Positions 15,120 through 23,164 of a stretch of 64,000 nt of DNA are shown piece by piece (within the stretch, counting starts at the first letter, position 1; every line of letters starts with the position of its first letter). This DNA comes from Paenibacillus amylolyticus. GTDB lineage: Bacteria; Bacillota; Bacilli; Paenibacillales; Paenibacillaceae. The stretch spans positions 3,658,001 to 3,722,000 of the forward strand of contig NZ_BCNV01000001.1 in assembly GCF_001570725.1 (NCBI RefSeq), given 5' to 3'. The position numbers and the translations under genes are program-made. The notes under the pieces are model-generated. The model searched no databases. It worked only from the letters and a program-made list of their open reading frames with translations, and had not been told where the DNA came from.

Positions 15120-17081
15120 TTGAAAGCAACCTTGAATATACAAGAGCACATCCTCATCTGGAATTGTGCATCGCTCAAAATCATGGATGTACGACATATT
15201 GTCATACAAGCCGACGAGTGCGTACGTCCTTACCTGTTCCCTGCCAGCGCCTTTCTGTACGTAACGCATGGCAGTGCAACTGTGATTTTGGACGGAAATG
15301 AGCATGCTACCAAACCATTTTATATGCTTCATGGGGGCAAAAACACCCGTCTGGACATCATGCCAACGGACGAATCCTTTCATTATTACCTAATTTTCTA
15401 TAAAGCCTCCTTCCCGCTACCTGGCAAGCAGCATACACTTCAACAACCGGATCAACCATTGCCCTTCCACCTCCAGTACGGTTTTATTCCATACCATCCT
15501 GCCATCCTCTACGAAATCGCTGAGCGTATGCTGGGTGAATGGAATAGACCGGGACGCATGGAGCGGCTCCATACCAAAACACTATTCTATCAATTTGTAT
15601 ATGAATTGCTCAGGCAAATGGATCAACAGCAGGTCAGCATTGTTAGACCTAACCTTGCTTCTCAGCTTATTCGCTATATGCAGGAGCACTACGCCCAGCC
15701 GCTGACGCGGGAAACACTCGCGCATACTTTCCATTACAGCGTCCCTTATCTGTCCAAGTACTTCCGACGTGAAACTGGCGCAAGTATAATCGATTACTTA
15801 ATCGGTATTAGGATGAACAAAGCAGGAACGCTGCTGCAAAAGACCGAGCTATCTCTGCAAGAGGTCGCTGCAAGCGTCGGATATGGTGATGTATCCTATT
15901 TTATAAGAATCTTCAAAAAGCATACGGGAGTCACACCAAAGCAATTCAAGGATGAGTCCGGACAAGTGGCGAGAGGATCTTATCGTCCTATTCTTAGGCT
16001 TCGATCATCCATTGCTCCGCGTAAACTCCGTCGTTATATTGATATCAGAGATGATAATCATTATCAACATAGCGAAAAAGGAGATCTACGGATGTATAGA
16101 AGCAAACTACCTGTAGGAATTACCCTGCTGTTGTGCCTAACTCTATTGGTTAGCGCATGTTCCAGACCAGCAAACACGAATGGAAGCACTGGCAGTACGC
16201 AGAGTCCAACTGTAGGTGCAGAGAGTAATATCAGTAACACAACAACCGGCAGCTCGGAGATGGTAACCTATTCTGCGGTTAACGGTGAAGTACAAATCCC
16301 AAAAAAACCTCAAAGGGTCGTAATGGTGGCAGGAGCCTTTACCGGTCATTTGCTAGCGCTGGGCCTTAAGCCTGTTGGAACGGGTGATGAGTCCTTTAAT
16401 AGTTATACAGAAGGAAAGCTCGATGACGTTGTCAACATCGGTAACGATGTACCCTACGAGAAAATCATGGAGTTGCAGCCGGATTTAATTGTCGTTTGGA
16501 ATGACCCTGAAACGATCGAAAAGCTGTCCAAAATTGCGCCGACCGTCGCTGTTGAATATGGAGTACCTCTGCGGGAGCAATTGATGGATTTCGGCAAGAT
16601 GACTGGTAGAGAAGAGCAAGCGAAGGCCTGGATCACAGAGTGGGACGCTAAAATCACTGAGTACAAACCACTCGTGGAACAAGCGGTAGGTGATCGCACT
16701 GTTTCGATTTTTGATACGGGAAGTGCCAAAGAATTTTATGCCTACGGGAGCTTTGGTAGAGGTGGAGACATTATTTATGGCGAGTTCGGTCTGAAGGCAC
16801 CGCCGATTATTCAGAAGGAAGCCATTGATAGCGGCAAAGGATGGGCCAAGTTATCACTTGAATTGTTACCACAATACGCAGGAGACTATATCTTTATTAG
16901 TGGATGGACAGGTGATGAGAGTGGGGATTCCGTTTTTGAAGGTCCGATCTGGGATAACCTCCCTGCTGTCCAGAATAATCACGTTTATCGCGAGAACAGC
17001 CGTGGCTTCGTGTTTAGCGACCCGATTTCGTTGGAAGCCCAACTTAAATTTGTCGTAGACAGCCTAACCATAACAGAGTGA
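15120..17081 (+). CDS. AraC regulator fused in frame to a siderophore-binding lipoprotein through a signal peptide
   Basis: One uninterrupted frame of 653 residues. Residues 1-140 form a cupin-like sensor and about 190-290 an AraC domain (SLQEVAASVGYGDVSYFIRI). A linker with RPILRLRSS and DNHYQH follows. Met325 begins a complete lipoprotein signal peptide (MYRSKLPVGITLLLC, lipobox VSAC at about 345-348), and about 370-653 is a ferric-siderophore binding fold. DNHYQH is the translation of a Fur box (16052-16066), and Met325 (16092) has its own RBS (AAAGGAGATCT), so the lipoprotein can also be made alone. As a full fusion it would have a cytosolic DNA-binding part and an external receptor part. 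The frame is open upstream to a TTG at 15024, but homology with the paralogue at 25117 and GGAAGGAAG favour the TTG at 15120; 15031-15062 looks like a promoter. Confidence 0.8.
   Translation: MKATLNIQEHILIWNCASLKIMDVRHIVIQADECVRPYLFPASAFLYVTHGSATVILDGNEHATKPFYMLHGGKNTRLDIMPTDESFHYYLIFYKASFPLPGKQHTLQQPDQPLPFHLQYGFIPYHPAILYEIAERMLGEWNRPGRMERLHTKTLFYQFVYELLRQMDQQQVSIVRPNLASQLIRYMQEHYAQPLTRETLAHTFHYSVPYLSKYFRRETGASIIDYLIGIRMNKAGTLLQKTELSLQEVAASVGYGDVSYFIRIFKKHTGVTPKQFKDESGQVARGSYRPILRLRSSIAPRKLRRYIDIRDDNHYQHSEKGDLRMYRSKLPVGITLLLCLTLLVSACSRPANTNGSTGSTQSPTVGAESNISNTTTGSSEMVTYSAVNGEVQIPKKPQRVVMVAGAFTGHLLALGLKPVGTGDESFNSYTEGKLDDVVNIGNDVPYEKIMELQPDLIVVWNDPETIEKLSKIAPTVAVEYGVPLREQLMDFGKMTGREEQAKAWITEWDAKITEYKPLVEQAVGDRTVSIFDTGSAKEFYAYGSFGRGGDIIYGEFGLKAPPIIQKEAIDSGKGWAKLSLELLPQYAGDYIFISGWTGDESGDSVFEGPIWDNLPAVQNNHVYRENSRGFVFSDPISLEAQLKFVVDSLTITE
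16052..16066. promoter_or_regulatory. Fur box inside the AraC-lipoprotein reading frame
   Basis: TGATAATCATTATCA is a palindrome apart from its central base and fits the Fur consensus almost exactly. It lies 26 nt before the internal ATG at 16092, which has its own RBS, yet is also translated as part of the fusion (DNHYQH). It probably controls a transcript for the lipoprotein alone. Confidence 0.85.
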
Positions 17082-17109
17082 AATTCAGTAAACCACGTTA
17101 TGTACGAGG

Positions 17110-17125
17110 CGAGGAGCAATCCTCG
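17110..17125 (+). terminator. Terminator after the AraC-lipoprotein fusion
   Basis: CGAGGA / TCCTCG stem with a GCAA loop, followed by TCTTTTTATGTTTTT, 29 nt after the stop codon. Confidence 0.75.
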
Positions 17126-17195
17126 TCTTTTTATGTTTTTGTATATTTCTTATCTTTCATTTGAAGAGAGTTTGAAAACAAAAGCACACAAATAA

Positions 17196-17232
17196 ACAGG
17201 GACCTCTCACCATGGTCGTAAGGGGTCCCTGT
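17196..17232 (-). terminator. Terminator of the exosporium gene pair
   Basis: Nine-base-pair stem ACAGGGACC / GGTCCCTGT with a 19-nt loop, followed on the minus strand by TTATTTGTG; it lies 29 nt beyond the stop of the collagen-like gene. Confidence 0.65.
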
Positions 17233-17261
17233 CTATGAACTTGTTATATAGTTAATTTCCG

Positions 17262-18695
17262 TTAAGTGATGGTAAGGCCGCCGCTTGCATATCCGGCTAC
17301 GGTTGTAGCCACATCAATTCCGGCTGTTACGGATGCTGAGAAGACCATAAGCAGGCGATCACCGGCGGATACCGGAATACTCAGTCCTGTAGTCAAACCA
17401 CTGGATATTGTGCCCAGCGCCAAAACGCCGGTCAGTGGAGGAGCCAAGGTTACCAATGCACCCGGTACAGCTGTAAAGGAGTTATTAGGTGCAGTGGAAC
17501 GGAATAATTGTGCAGTTATAGTTACTGTAGATCCAACCAAGCTAAGTCCAGCTGTCGTGCTGAAATAACCGGCCAGTGAAGTAATCGTTCCTGCACGCGA
17601 TGCGGAGAAAGCAAAGTTAAGCAACGTGCCCGCAGCGCCTGTGAGATCAATAATTCCTCCGTTCACACTTACTCCGGTAGCACTGTTGCCAAAACCAACT
17701 AAACTGGAAGTATTCAAAAGTCCACCCAAAACTGTAGTCAAAACCACTGGAAGTCCTGATGCATAAGGAATGATTGCTCCAGAACCTGATGCACCTGTAG
17801 CTCCGGTTGAACCTGCTGTGCCTGTTGCTCCTGTCACTCCCGTTGTTCCTGGTGTCCCTGTCGCTCCTGTTACACCCGCTGTACCTGGCGTGCCTGTAGC
17901 CCCTGTTACACCCGTTGTACCTGGTGTTCCCGTCGCCCCAGTTACTCCTGCTGTACCTTGTGCGCCTGTGGCTCCTGTCACTCCCGCCGTACCTGGTGTC
18001 CCTGTCGCTCCTGTTACACCCGTTGTTCCTGGTGTTCCTGTCGCCCCAGTCACTCCTGTTGTACCTGGTGTCCCTGTCGCCCCAGTCACTCCCGTTGTAC
18101 CTGGTGTCCCTGTCGCCCCAGTCACTCCCGTTGTACCTGGTGTCCCTGTCGCTCCTGTTACACCCGTTGTTCCTGGTGTTCCTGTCGCCCCAGTCACTCC
18201 TGTTGTACCTGGTGTCCCTGTCGCCCCAGTCACTCCCGTTGTACCTGGTGTCCCTGTCGCTCCTGTTACTCCCGCAGTACCCGGCGTGCCTGTCGCTCCC
18301 GTAGCTCCGGTTGCGCCTGTGGCTCCGGTGACGCTTGGGATTTCACCCAGCAGTTCGGAAGAAACCAACCGATGGGCTGTTACCAAAGCGCCTGTGCTGC
18401 TCTTACCCCATACGGATACTTGAACAGGATCATTAACCGTCGCTGATGTTGTAAAAGTAAACTCGAAGGCATCAAAATTGGCATAATAATTGTTGGTAAT
18501 TACTTGATTGGGTGTGATGTCAATAGACTCACTGACATACAGAACCCTTATTCCACCATCCAGGTAATACCCTTGTATTTGTATGGTTGAGGTTGCCACA
18601 TCGCTGCGGTTATCGATTCTGACAGTAAGTGTCTGAGTCGGTCTTACACCGCTAACAGCATTATTTTCAATCGGCCCCGTTGATAAAAAGCTCAT
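17262..18695 (-). CDS. Collagen-like exosporium protein of the BclB type
   Basis: 477 residues in three parts. Residues 1-118 form an N-terminal domain ([12 protein letters not shown]) shared with the neighbouring small gene. About 120-305 is a collagen-like Gly-X-Y region built from 12-residue units of the form [12 protein letters not shown]. About 306-477 is a C-terminal domain ([18 protein letters not shown] ... [18 protein letters not shown]), characteristic of exosporium proteins related to BclB. Threonines in the repeat are likely O-glycosylated, and the C-terminal domain trimerises in such proteins. No signal peptide, as expected for proteins assembled on the spore from the mother cell. 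RBS AGGAGAT. It is the second gene of a pair, 34 nt after the 18730-19089 gene. Confidence 0.88.
   Translation of the reverse strand: MSFLSTGPIENNAVSGVRPTQTLTVRIDNRSDVATSTIQIQGYYLDGGIRVLYVSESIDITPNQVITNNYYANFDAFEFTFTTSATVNDPVQVSVWGKSSTGALVTAHRLVSSELLGEIPSVTGATGATGATGATGTPGTAGVTGATGTPGTTGVTGATGTPGTTGVTGATGTPGTTGVTGATGTPGTTGVTGATGTPGTTGVTGATGTPGTTGVTGATGTPGTTGVTGATGTPGTAGVTGATGAQGTAGVTGATGTPGTTGVTGATGTPGTAGVTGATGTPGTTGVTGATGTAGSTGATGASGSGAIIPYASGLPVVLTTVLGGLLNTSSLVGFGNSATGVSVNGGIIDLTGAAGTLLNFAFSASRAGTITSLAGYFSTTAGLSLVGSTVTITAQLFRSTAPNNSFTAVPGALVTLAPPLTGVLALGTISSGLTTGLSIPVSAGDRLLMVFSASVTAGIDVATTVAGYASGGLTIT
17780..18335 (-). repeat. Collagen-like 36-bp tandem repeat with a 144-bp higher-order duplication
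   Basis: About 13 tandem copies of a 36-bp unit. A block of about 115 bases beginning at 18001 recurs almost exactly at 18145, an offset of 144 bases (four units), which indicates a recent expansion by unequal recombination. Length variation between strains is expected. Confidence 0.85.
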
Positions 18696-18729
18696 CGCTA
18701 CATCTCCTCTTTTGGGTATATCTTATCTG

Positions 18730-19089
18730 TTAGATGTCCTTAACTGTTTTTTCGTGGGCTACCACTCGGTGTGCATCAACCAATTGTCCCGAAGCTTGTT
18801 TGCCCCACACTGAAATCCCTACTTCCTCTACACCTTCCACATCTGTTCCAAAAACAAACTCAAAAGCATCTAAATCTGCAAAATAATTTCTGGTCACTGC
18901 CTCGTTAGGTGCAATACTGATCACTTCACTCACATACAGCGTTCTAGTTGTACTTAGCACATAACCCTGAACGGATACGGTTACCGAGTTCACAGCAGCC
19001 CGACTTACCAATCTAATCGTTACCTGTTGTGTTGGTCTAACCCCGGAAACCGGATTGTTTTCTATCGGCCCAGTTGATAAAATAGCCAT
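18730..19089 (-). CDS. Small spore-surface-like protein, paralogue of the BclB N-terminal domain
   Basis: 119 residues, all corresponding to the N-terminal domain of the following collagen-like protein: both start [21 protein letters not shown] and share RTLYVSE, the ITPN/IAPN motif, NYxAxxDAFEF and SVWGK. No signal peptide or repeat. This may be the anchoring or partner subunit of the exosporium fibre; that role is inferred from the shared domain and the 34-nt spacing only. The ATG for MAILSTG is preferred over the ATG three codons upstream, because AAGGTGGG is then about 9 nt away instead of overlapping. Confidence 0.7.
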   Translation of the reverse strand: MAILSTGPIENNPVSGVRPTQQVTIRLVSRAAVNSVTVSVQGYVLSTTRTLYVSEVISIAPNEAVTRNYFADLDAFEFVFGTDVEGVEEVGISVWGKQASGQLVDAHRVVAHEKTVKDI

Positions 19090-19427
19090 TTTCCCCATCC
19101 CACCTTTTTATGAACCTCATACTCTAGCAGTATTTGGCATAAGCTCACTTGATAGTAATATTCAATCTCTCTACCAACGGTGTGGACAAAAAACAGGGGT
19201 CAATCCACCATTTTCAACAAACAACAACCGTCTACGTCCAGGGCTTTAGCTATACAAAGACTGGAATATGTATACCAGGACCGATTCCCGAAAAAACTAA
19301 ACGACCGTCCCCCATCAGATTACAGGGAAACGGCCGTCGCTTAAGAAGTTTTTTAATTACTGATGCAGTTATGACTTACGATTAGAAAATCCTTTCCGAT
19401 GCAGTTGGATTAACTCTCATATACTTA
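19090..19427. other. Intergenic region upstream of the exosporium pair
   Basis: 338 bases between two leftward genes. It must hold the promoter of the exosporium genes (a mother-cell sigma factor is expected), but I cannot pick a convincing box. A weak hairpin with a following T-run (about 19300-19355) could be the terminator of the upstream PEBP gene. No coding sequence is supported here. Confidence 0.4.
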
Positions 19428-19970
19428 TTATCTTTCGAAGGTTACTACAATTACGGCTCTGCCTAAAGTATGAGTAAGCATATTAAAACCTAAAAAAGCG
19501 GGTGTTGAATCGGCAGGAATATGGATGTCATCAACATCCAGAGCATGGACAACAAAATAATAGCGGTGCGGTCCGTCTCCAATGGGTGGCGCGGCACCGA
19601 TGAATCCTGCAAACGAGGCGTCGTTGTTCAATTGAGTGGCACCTGGCGGCAAATAAGCCCCCCCTTCGCTACCTGCACCTGTCGCCAGCTCTGTCACATC
19701 AGCAGGTATATTAAAAACAGACCAATGCCAAAATCCTGATCCCGTTGGTGCGTCTGGATCATATACGGTAACAGCATAGCTTTTTGTCCCTTCCGGGGCT
19801 CCAGACCATTTCAATTCAGGGGAAATATCTTGTCCACCTTCTACTCCAAATTTTCCGGAAAGCTGTGGAGCTGATAATACACTATTTTCACGAATATCCG
19901 AACTAGTCACATTAAAACTTGCTACTTCCGGCAATCTTGCAAACGGATTATTCTGTTCAATTCTCATCAT
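19428..19970 (-). CDS. YbhB/YbcL family (PEBP / Raf kinase inhibitor-like) protein
   Basis: 180 residues, cytoplasmic, with the phosphatidylethanolamine-binding-protein signature: YDPDAPTGSGFWHW (ligand-site DPDAP) at about residues 70-83 and GDGPHRYYFVVHALD (GxHRY motif) at about 131-145. Bacterial members bind small anionic ligands; the physiological role is unknown. RBS CTGGAGG upstream; two adjacent ATG codons are possible starts. Divergent from the LysR regulator at 20108, with a 137-nt interval, so LysR probably controls it. Confidence 0.88.
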   Translation of the reverse strand: MMRIEQNNPFARLPEVASFNVTSSDIRENSVLSAPQLSGKFGVEGGQDISPELKWSGAPEGTKSYAVTVYDPDAPTGSGFWHWSVFNIPADVTELATGAGSEGGAYLPPGATQLNNDASFAGFIGAAPPIGDGPHRYYFVVHALDVDDIHIPADSTPAFLGFNMLTHTLGRAVIVVTFER

Positions 19971-20107
19971 GGACCTCCAGGATTACTACTTTTTTTTATA
20001 TAGGAGCGGCCGTTCCATGCTCGAAGTATATCAAACTTTGTTCCATTGCGAAAATTGATAGTTTGGATTATAATCATTGTGATTTTGAATGATTGGGGAG
20101 AGACACA

Positions 20108-20986
20108 ATGGATTTGAGGCATTTGGAGGCTTTCAAGACGGTATGCGAACAGTTACATTTTACAAAAGCAGCAGAACTTCTCAACATCGCACAACCTACT
20201 TTAAGTCAGCAAATCAAAGTGCTAGAGGATGAGATCGGGACACCTCTATTTGATCGCTTGGGTAAGCGCATTGCGGTAACAGAAGCAGGACAGATTCTTT
20301 ATGAACAGTGCAACCGTATTTTCCGAAACCTGGACTATGCTTATGATGCAATTAATGACTTGCGTACCATGCAACGAGGAAAATTAATTTTGGGTGTGCT
20401 GCCGTGTGATATTGATGAACTTCTGACACCAGCCATCATTGAGTTCCATCAAGAGTTTCCGAATATCAAGATTTTGATTCGGGATTCCGATCGAATTGTC
20501 GAAGAGGTGTTGGAGGGAAACATTGATGTCGGTATCACTACCGTTCCAGTTATGGAAGACAGTAAGCTTGTTCATTTGCCTTTATATACAGAAGCATTTT
20601 CAGTAGCCGTATCAAAAAGCAGCGAATTATCAGCACGTTCACAAATAAGTGTGAAGGAACTCCAAGATTTGAATCTTGTATTGTTTCCTGATCATCACCC
20701 CTGCCGCCAGTTGGTCAATGCCAATTGTGTGGATCAAGGCTTCCATGTAAGGCCCATTATCGAAACGTCTGCCATGATTTCATTAATGAGATTGGTGAAA
20801 AGTAATATTGGGGCTACCATTTTGCCCAAACCACTCTTGCAAACGTGGGATGATCGCTTCTATCACGTCATCAATCTGGTTGATCCTACACCCGAACGAG
20901 ATATTGGTATCGTGTATCGTTCTGACAAATTCTTGGGTCAAGCAGGTAGAGTGTTTATTGATAAACTAATGAAGAAGTTCAAGTAG
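20108..20986 (+). CDS. LysR-family transcriptional regulator
   Basis: 292 residues. N-terminal winged helix-turn-helix (MDLRHLEAFKTVCEQLHFTKAAELLNIAQPTLSQQIKVLE, residues 1-40, given here by its well-conserved ends MDLRHLEAF and LSQQIKVLE) and a C-terminal LysR effector domain (about 90-290, GKLILGVLPCD onward). ATG chosen over an in-frame TTG at 20093 because GGGGAGAGACAC lies directly before it. The effector is unknown. Divergent position suggests autoregulation and control of the PEBP-like gene. Confidence 0.9.
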   Translation: MDLRHLEAFKTVCEQLHFTKAAELLNIAQPTLSQQIKVLEDEIGTPLFDRLGKRIAVTEAGQILYEQCNRIFRNLDYAYDAINDLRTMQRGKLILGVLPCDIDELLTPAIIEFHQEFPNIKILIRDSDRIVEEVLEGNIDVGITTVPVMEDSKLVHLPLYTEAFSVAVSKSSELSARSQISVKELQDLNLVLFPDHHPCRQLVNANCVDQGFHVRPIIETSAMISLMRLVKSNIGATILPKPLLQTWDDRFYHVINLVDPTPERDIGIVYRSDKFLGQAGRVFIDKLMKKFK

Positions 20987-21002
20987 TATTACCAATAAAA
21001 AA

Positions 21003-21022
21003 AGCCCGCGAGTGCGCGAGCT
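21003..21022 (-). terminator. Terminator of the dapA-like gene
   Basis: Hairpin AGCCCGCG / CGCGAGCT (one mismatch) with loop AGTG, followed on the minus strand by CTTTTTTTATT; it also ends the convergent LysR transcript. Confidence 0.75.
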
Positions 21023-21029
21023 CCATTTC

Positions 21030-21974
21030 CTATCTAAAAGACTCATCCTTTGTAATCAAAGATTGCCGGAATAGCTGGCTCAGCTCCAGGAACTGATCTA
21101 CCTCCAAACGGTGAACCGGTCTGAGCTCTTCGCTGCTTCTGGCTCTGGAATGAAGCGTAAGCTTCAGCCCTTCTTGTTGCAGCAAGTACTTCGCGTTGAC
21201 CGGATAATGACGCCCCTCGAACAAGTGAAGTGGGCCAATCAAGGTCTGTAATCGTTCGGCTCTTGCTTGATCCTGCTGCCAATTTTCAACGATCCATACG
21301 TACAAGTCCGGATGGAAGTTGGTCAGAATCCCACTGTAGCCGTGCGCACCTGCTTGCAGCGATCCCAGATACGAAGTGCCGTTGGCATTATAAATTTTGA
21401 GCGGTGTCCCTTGAACGGCTGCGACCTTCTGACGAATCTGTTCCAGATCACAGCTTGTTTCCTTGAGAAAGAAAAAACGTCCGCTATCTGCGCACCACTT
21501 CAGCAGTTCTGGAGACAACAAGCGATGGTACGGGATTGGACATTCGTACAGCCCCAGCCTCACATCTGGCAACCGTTCCATGATGGTGCTCAGATTGCGT
21601 TTCCACACCGCATCGTCGTCATCTGGACCTGCTATACGGCTTGTCACAAGAATGACAGCATCGACACCTGTCTGCGCAATTGCCGTCAACTCCGTGATTT
21701 GTTCCTGCAAATCATCCGAATTATGACCGGAAGCAACAACCGGCACTCTCCCTTTTGTTTTCTCCACCACGAATTTGGCCAAGTCTACTCTCTCTTGTAG
21801 CGATAGATGGAGCATTTCACTAGAAAGACAAACCGCGAATAGACCGTGCACACCCTTATCTAAATACCACTCAATTAATTCTTCTAATGCCGTATAGTCA
21901 ATCTCATTGTCCTCCGTAAACGGAGTGAGCATAACTGGCCACACGCCGTCCGGGAATAAAGTATCGTTCAACAT
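21030..21974 (-). CDS. Dihydrodipicolinate synthase / N-acetylneuraminate lyase family aldolase
   Basis: 314 residues, a class I aldolase TIM barrel. Start region GVWPVMLTPFTEDNEIDY, then the Schiff-base lysine in FFLKETSCD at about residue 170, and the GYSGILTNFHPDLY segment. The usual GTTGE loop of DapA is replaced by CLSSEMLHLS, so this is unlikely to be the lysine-biosynthesis enzyme; a sugar-acid or keto-acid aldolase is more likely, with the substrate unknown. Divergent from the AraC regulator at 22152, the likely inducer-responsive activator. Confidence 0.85.
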   Translation of the reverse strand: MLNDTLFPDGVWPVMLTPFTEDNEIDYTALEELIEWYLDKGVHGLFAVCLSSEMLHLSLQERVDLAKFVVEKTKGRVPVVASGHNSDDLQEQITELTAIAQTGVDAVILVTSRIAGPDDDDAVWKRNLSTIMERLPDVRLGLYECPIPYHRLLSPELLKWCADSGRFFFLKETSCDLEQIRQKVAAVQGTPLKIYNANGTSYLGSLQAGAHGYSGILTNFHPDLYVWIVENWQQDQARAERLQTLIGPLHLFEGRHYPVNAKYLLQQEGLKLTLHSRARSSEELRPVHRLEVDQFLELSQLFRQSLITKDESFR

Positions 21975-22151
21975 ACTGCCTCCTCGCTGACGCCAATTCC
22001 ATTCTCAGAGATGGCGACCTCCTGATATAATGAGTTCATACCTATCCCTATTATAAAATTGTAAACGCTATTATCGAATGACATAATAACGCCATTTCAT
22101 GACATCATGTCGCCATGCGTGTCGTGCTGGAGAGAGTGTGGGTGAATCGAA

Positions 22152-22982
22152 ATGGACATCGTTCAATATCAATTCTCGAATTTTTCCAAAATCCATAACG
22201 TCGATCTGAAATTGTACTATTGCGGTACAGAGCAGTGCTTGCCTGGACATGAGGTAGGCCCTATGGTGCGTGATTATTACAAAATCCATTATATCCATAG
22301 CGGTAAGGGGCGTTTTCATACGGGAGGCCGAACGTACACGCTGGGCAAAGGGCAAGGGTTTCTGATCAGTCCCGAGAAACTAGCGCATTACCAAGCCGAT
22401 AATGAAGATCCATGGACATACTCCTGGATCGCATTCAATGGCATGCAGGTGGAACGCTATCTCAAGCGATCCTCTTTATCCAACGAACAGCCGGTATTTT
22501 CGTCCAATCGAGACGAGTATATTCAATCCTGCTTTTTGGAGATGTTCAAAGCAACCGAGCATAACCTGACAGACGAACTTCGGCTGTTGGGCGCCCTCTA
22601 TTCCTTCCTGTCCGTCATATTGGACCCAGCCTCCATGCCCGTTACCTCACCGGGGGCAAGAGGTCAATATGTGGAACAGGCCATTACATTCATCGAGCAC
22701 AACTATGCAACGGATCTGACTGTCGAACAACTGGCTTCACGCTTGAAGATCAATCGCAAGTATCTGTCCAAAATCTTCAAAGACACCACCGGGTTCACAC
22801 CTCAACAGTATGTGATTCAATACCGGATGAATCGTGCCAGCGAGCTTATTCAGAAGTCCTCCCTTTCGATGAATGAGATCGCATGCAGCGTCGGGTATAA
22901 AGACCCCTTTCAGTTCTCGCGTATGTTCAAAAAAGTGATGGGAGCAGCTCCACGAGACCACCGCAACGAAAAAAAGGAGTAA
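22152..22982 (+). CDS. AraC-family transcriptional regulator with cupin sensor
   Basis: 276 residues. N-terminal arabinose-binding-type cupin (about 30-130: HYIHSGKGRFHTGGRTYTLG, FLISPEKLAHYQAD) and C-terminal double HTH (about 178-272: TVEQLASRLKINRKYLSKIF and MNEIACSVGYKDPFQFSRMF). This is the sugar-responsive AraC layout, without a fused binding protein. Divergent from the aldolase gene with 177 nt between starts, suggesting a two-gene catabolic module. A convergent terminator follows at 23098. Confidence 0.9.
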   Translation: MDIVQYQFSNFSKIHNVDLKLYYCGTEQCLPGHEVGPMVRDYYKIHYIHSGKGRFHTGGRTYTLGKGQGFLISPEKLAHYQADNEDPWTYSWIAFNGMQVERYLKRSSLSNEQPVFSSNRDEYIQSCFLEMFKATEHNLTDELRLLGALYSFLSVILDPASMPVTSPGARGQYVEQAITFIEHNYATDLTVEQLASRLKINRKYLSKIFKDTTGFTPQQYVIQYRMNRASELIQKSSLSMNEIACSVGYKDPFQFSRMFKKVMGAAPRDHRNEKKE

Positions 22983-23097
22983 CCTGCCCGAATCGTTCCA
23001 TACGATGCTCCCAACCGCTTCAAATGTCAGATTCTTGACGATCAAGTCAGAACCGTACGTCCAGGTAGTCAGCGTCATGATCATGAACAATTTAAAA

Positions 23098-23121
23098 AGC
23101 CCGCACCATATGGCGCGGGCT
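23098..23121. terminator. Bidirectional terminator
   Basis: Ten-base stem AGCCCGCACC / GGCGCGGGCT (one wobble pair) with loop ATAT, A-run before and TCTTT after; shared by the converging genes ending at 22982 and 23165. Confidence 0.8.
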
Positions 23122-23164
23122 CTTTCCCGAATATACTCGGATCAAACTTTTTCGATACTTTACT

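Noticed and set aside
17780-18335. Regular 36-bp repeats considered as a CRISPR array.
   Set aside because: The units abut without unique spacers and encode Gly-X-Y triplets in one frame.
17770-18423. A 217-codon Pro-Val-Ala-rich open frame opposite the collagen repeats.
   Set aside because: It is the mirror of the 36-bp repeat; the minus-strand collagen frame has the RBS, recognised N- and C-terminal domains and the Gly-X-Y pattern.
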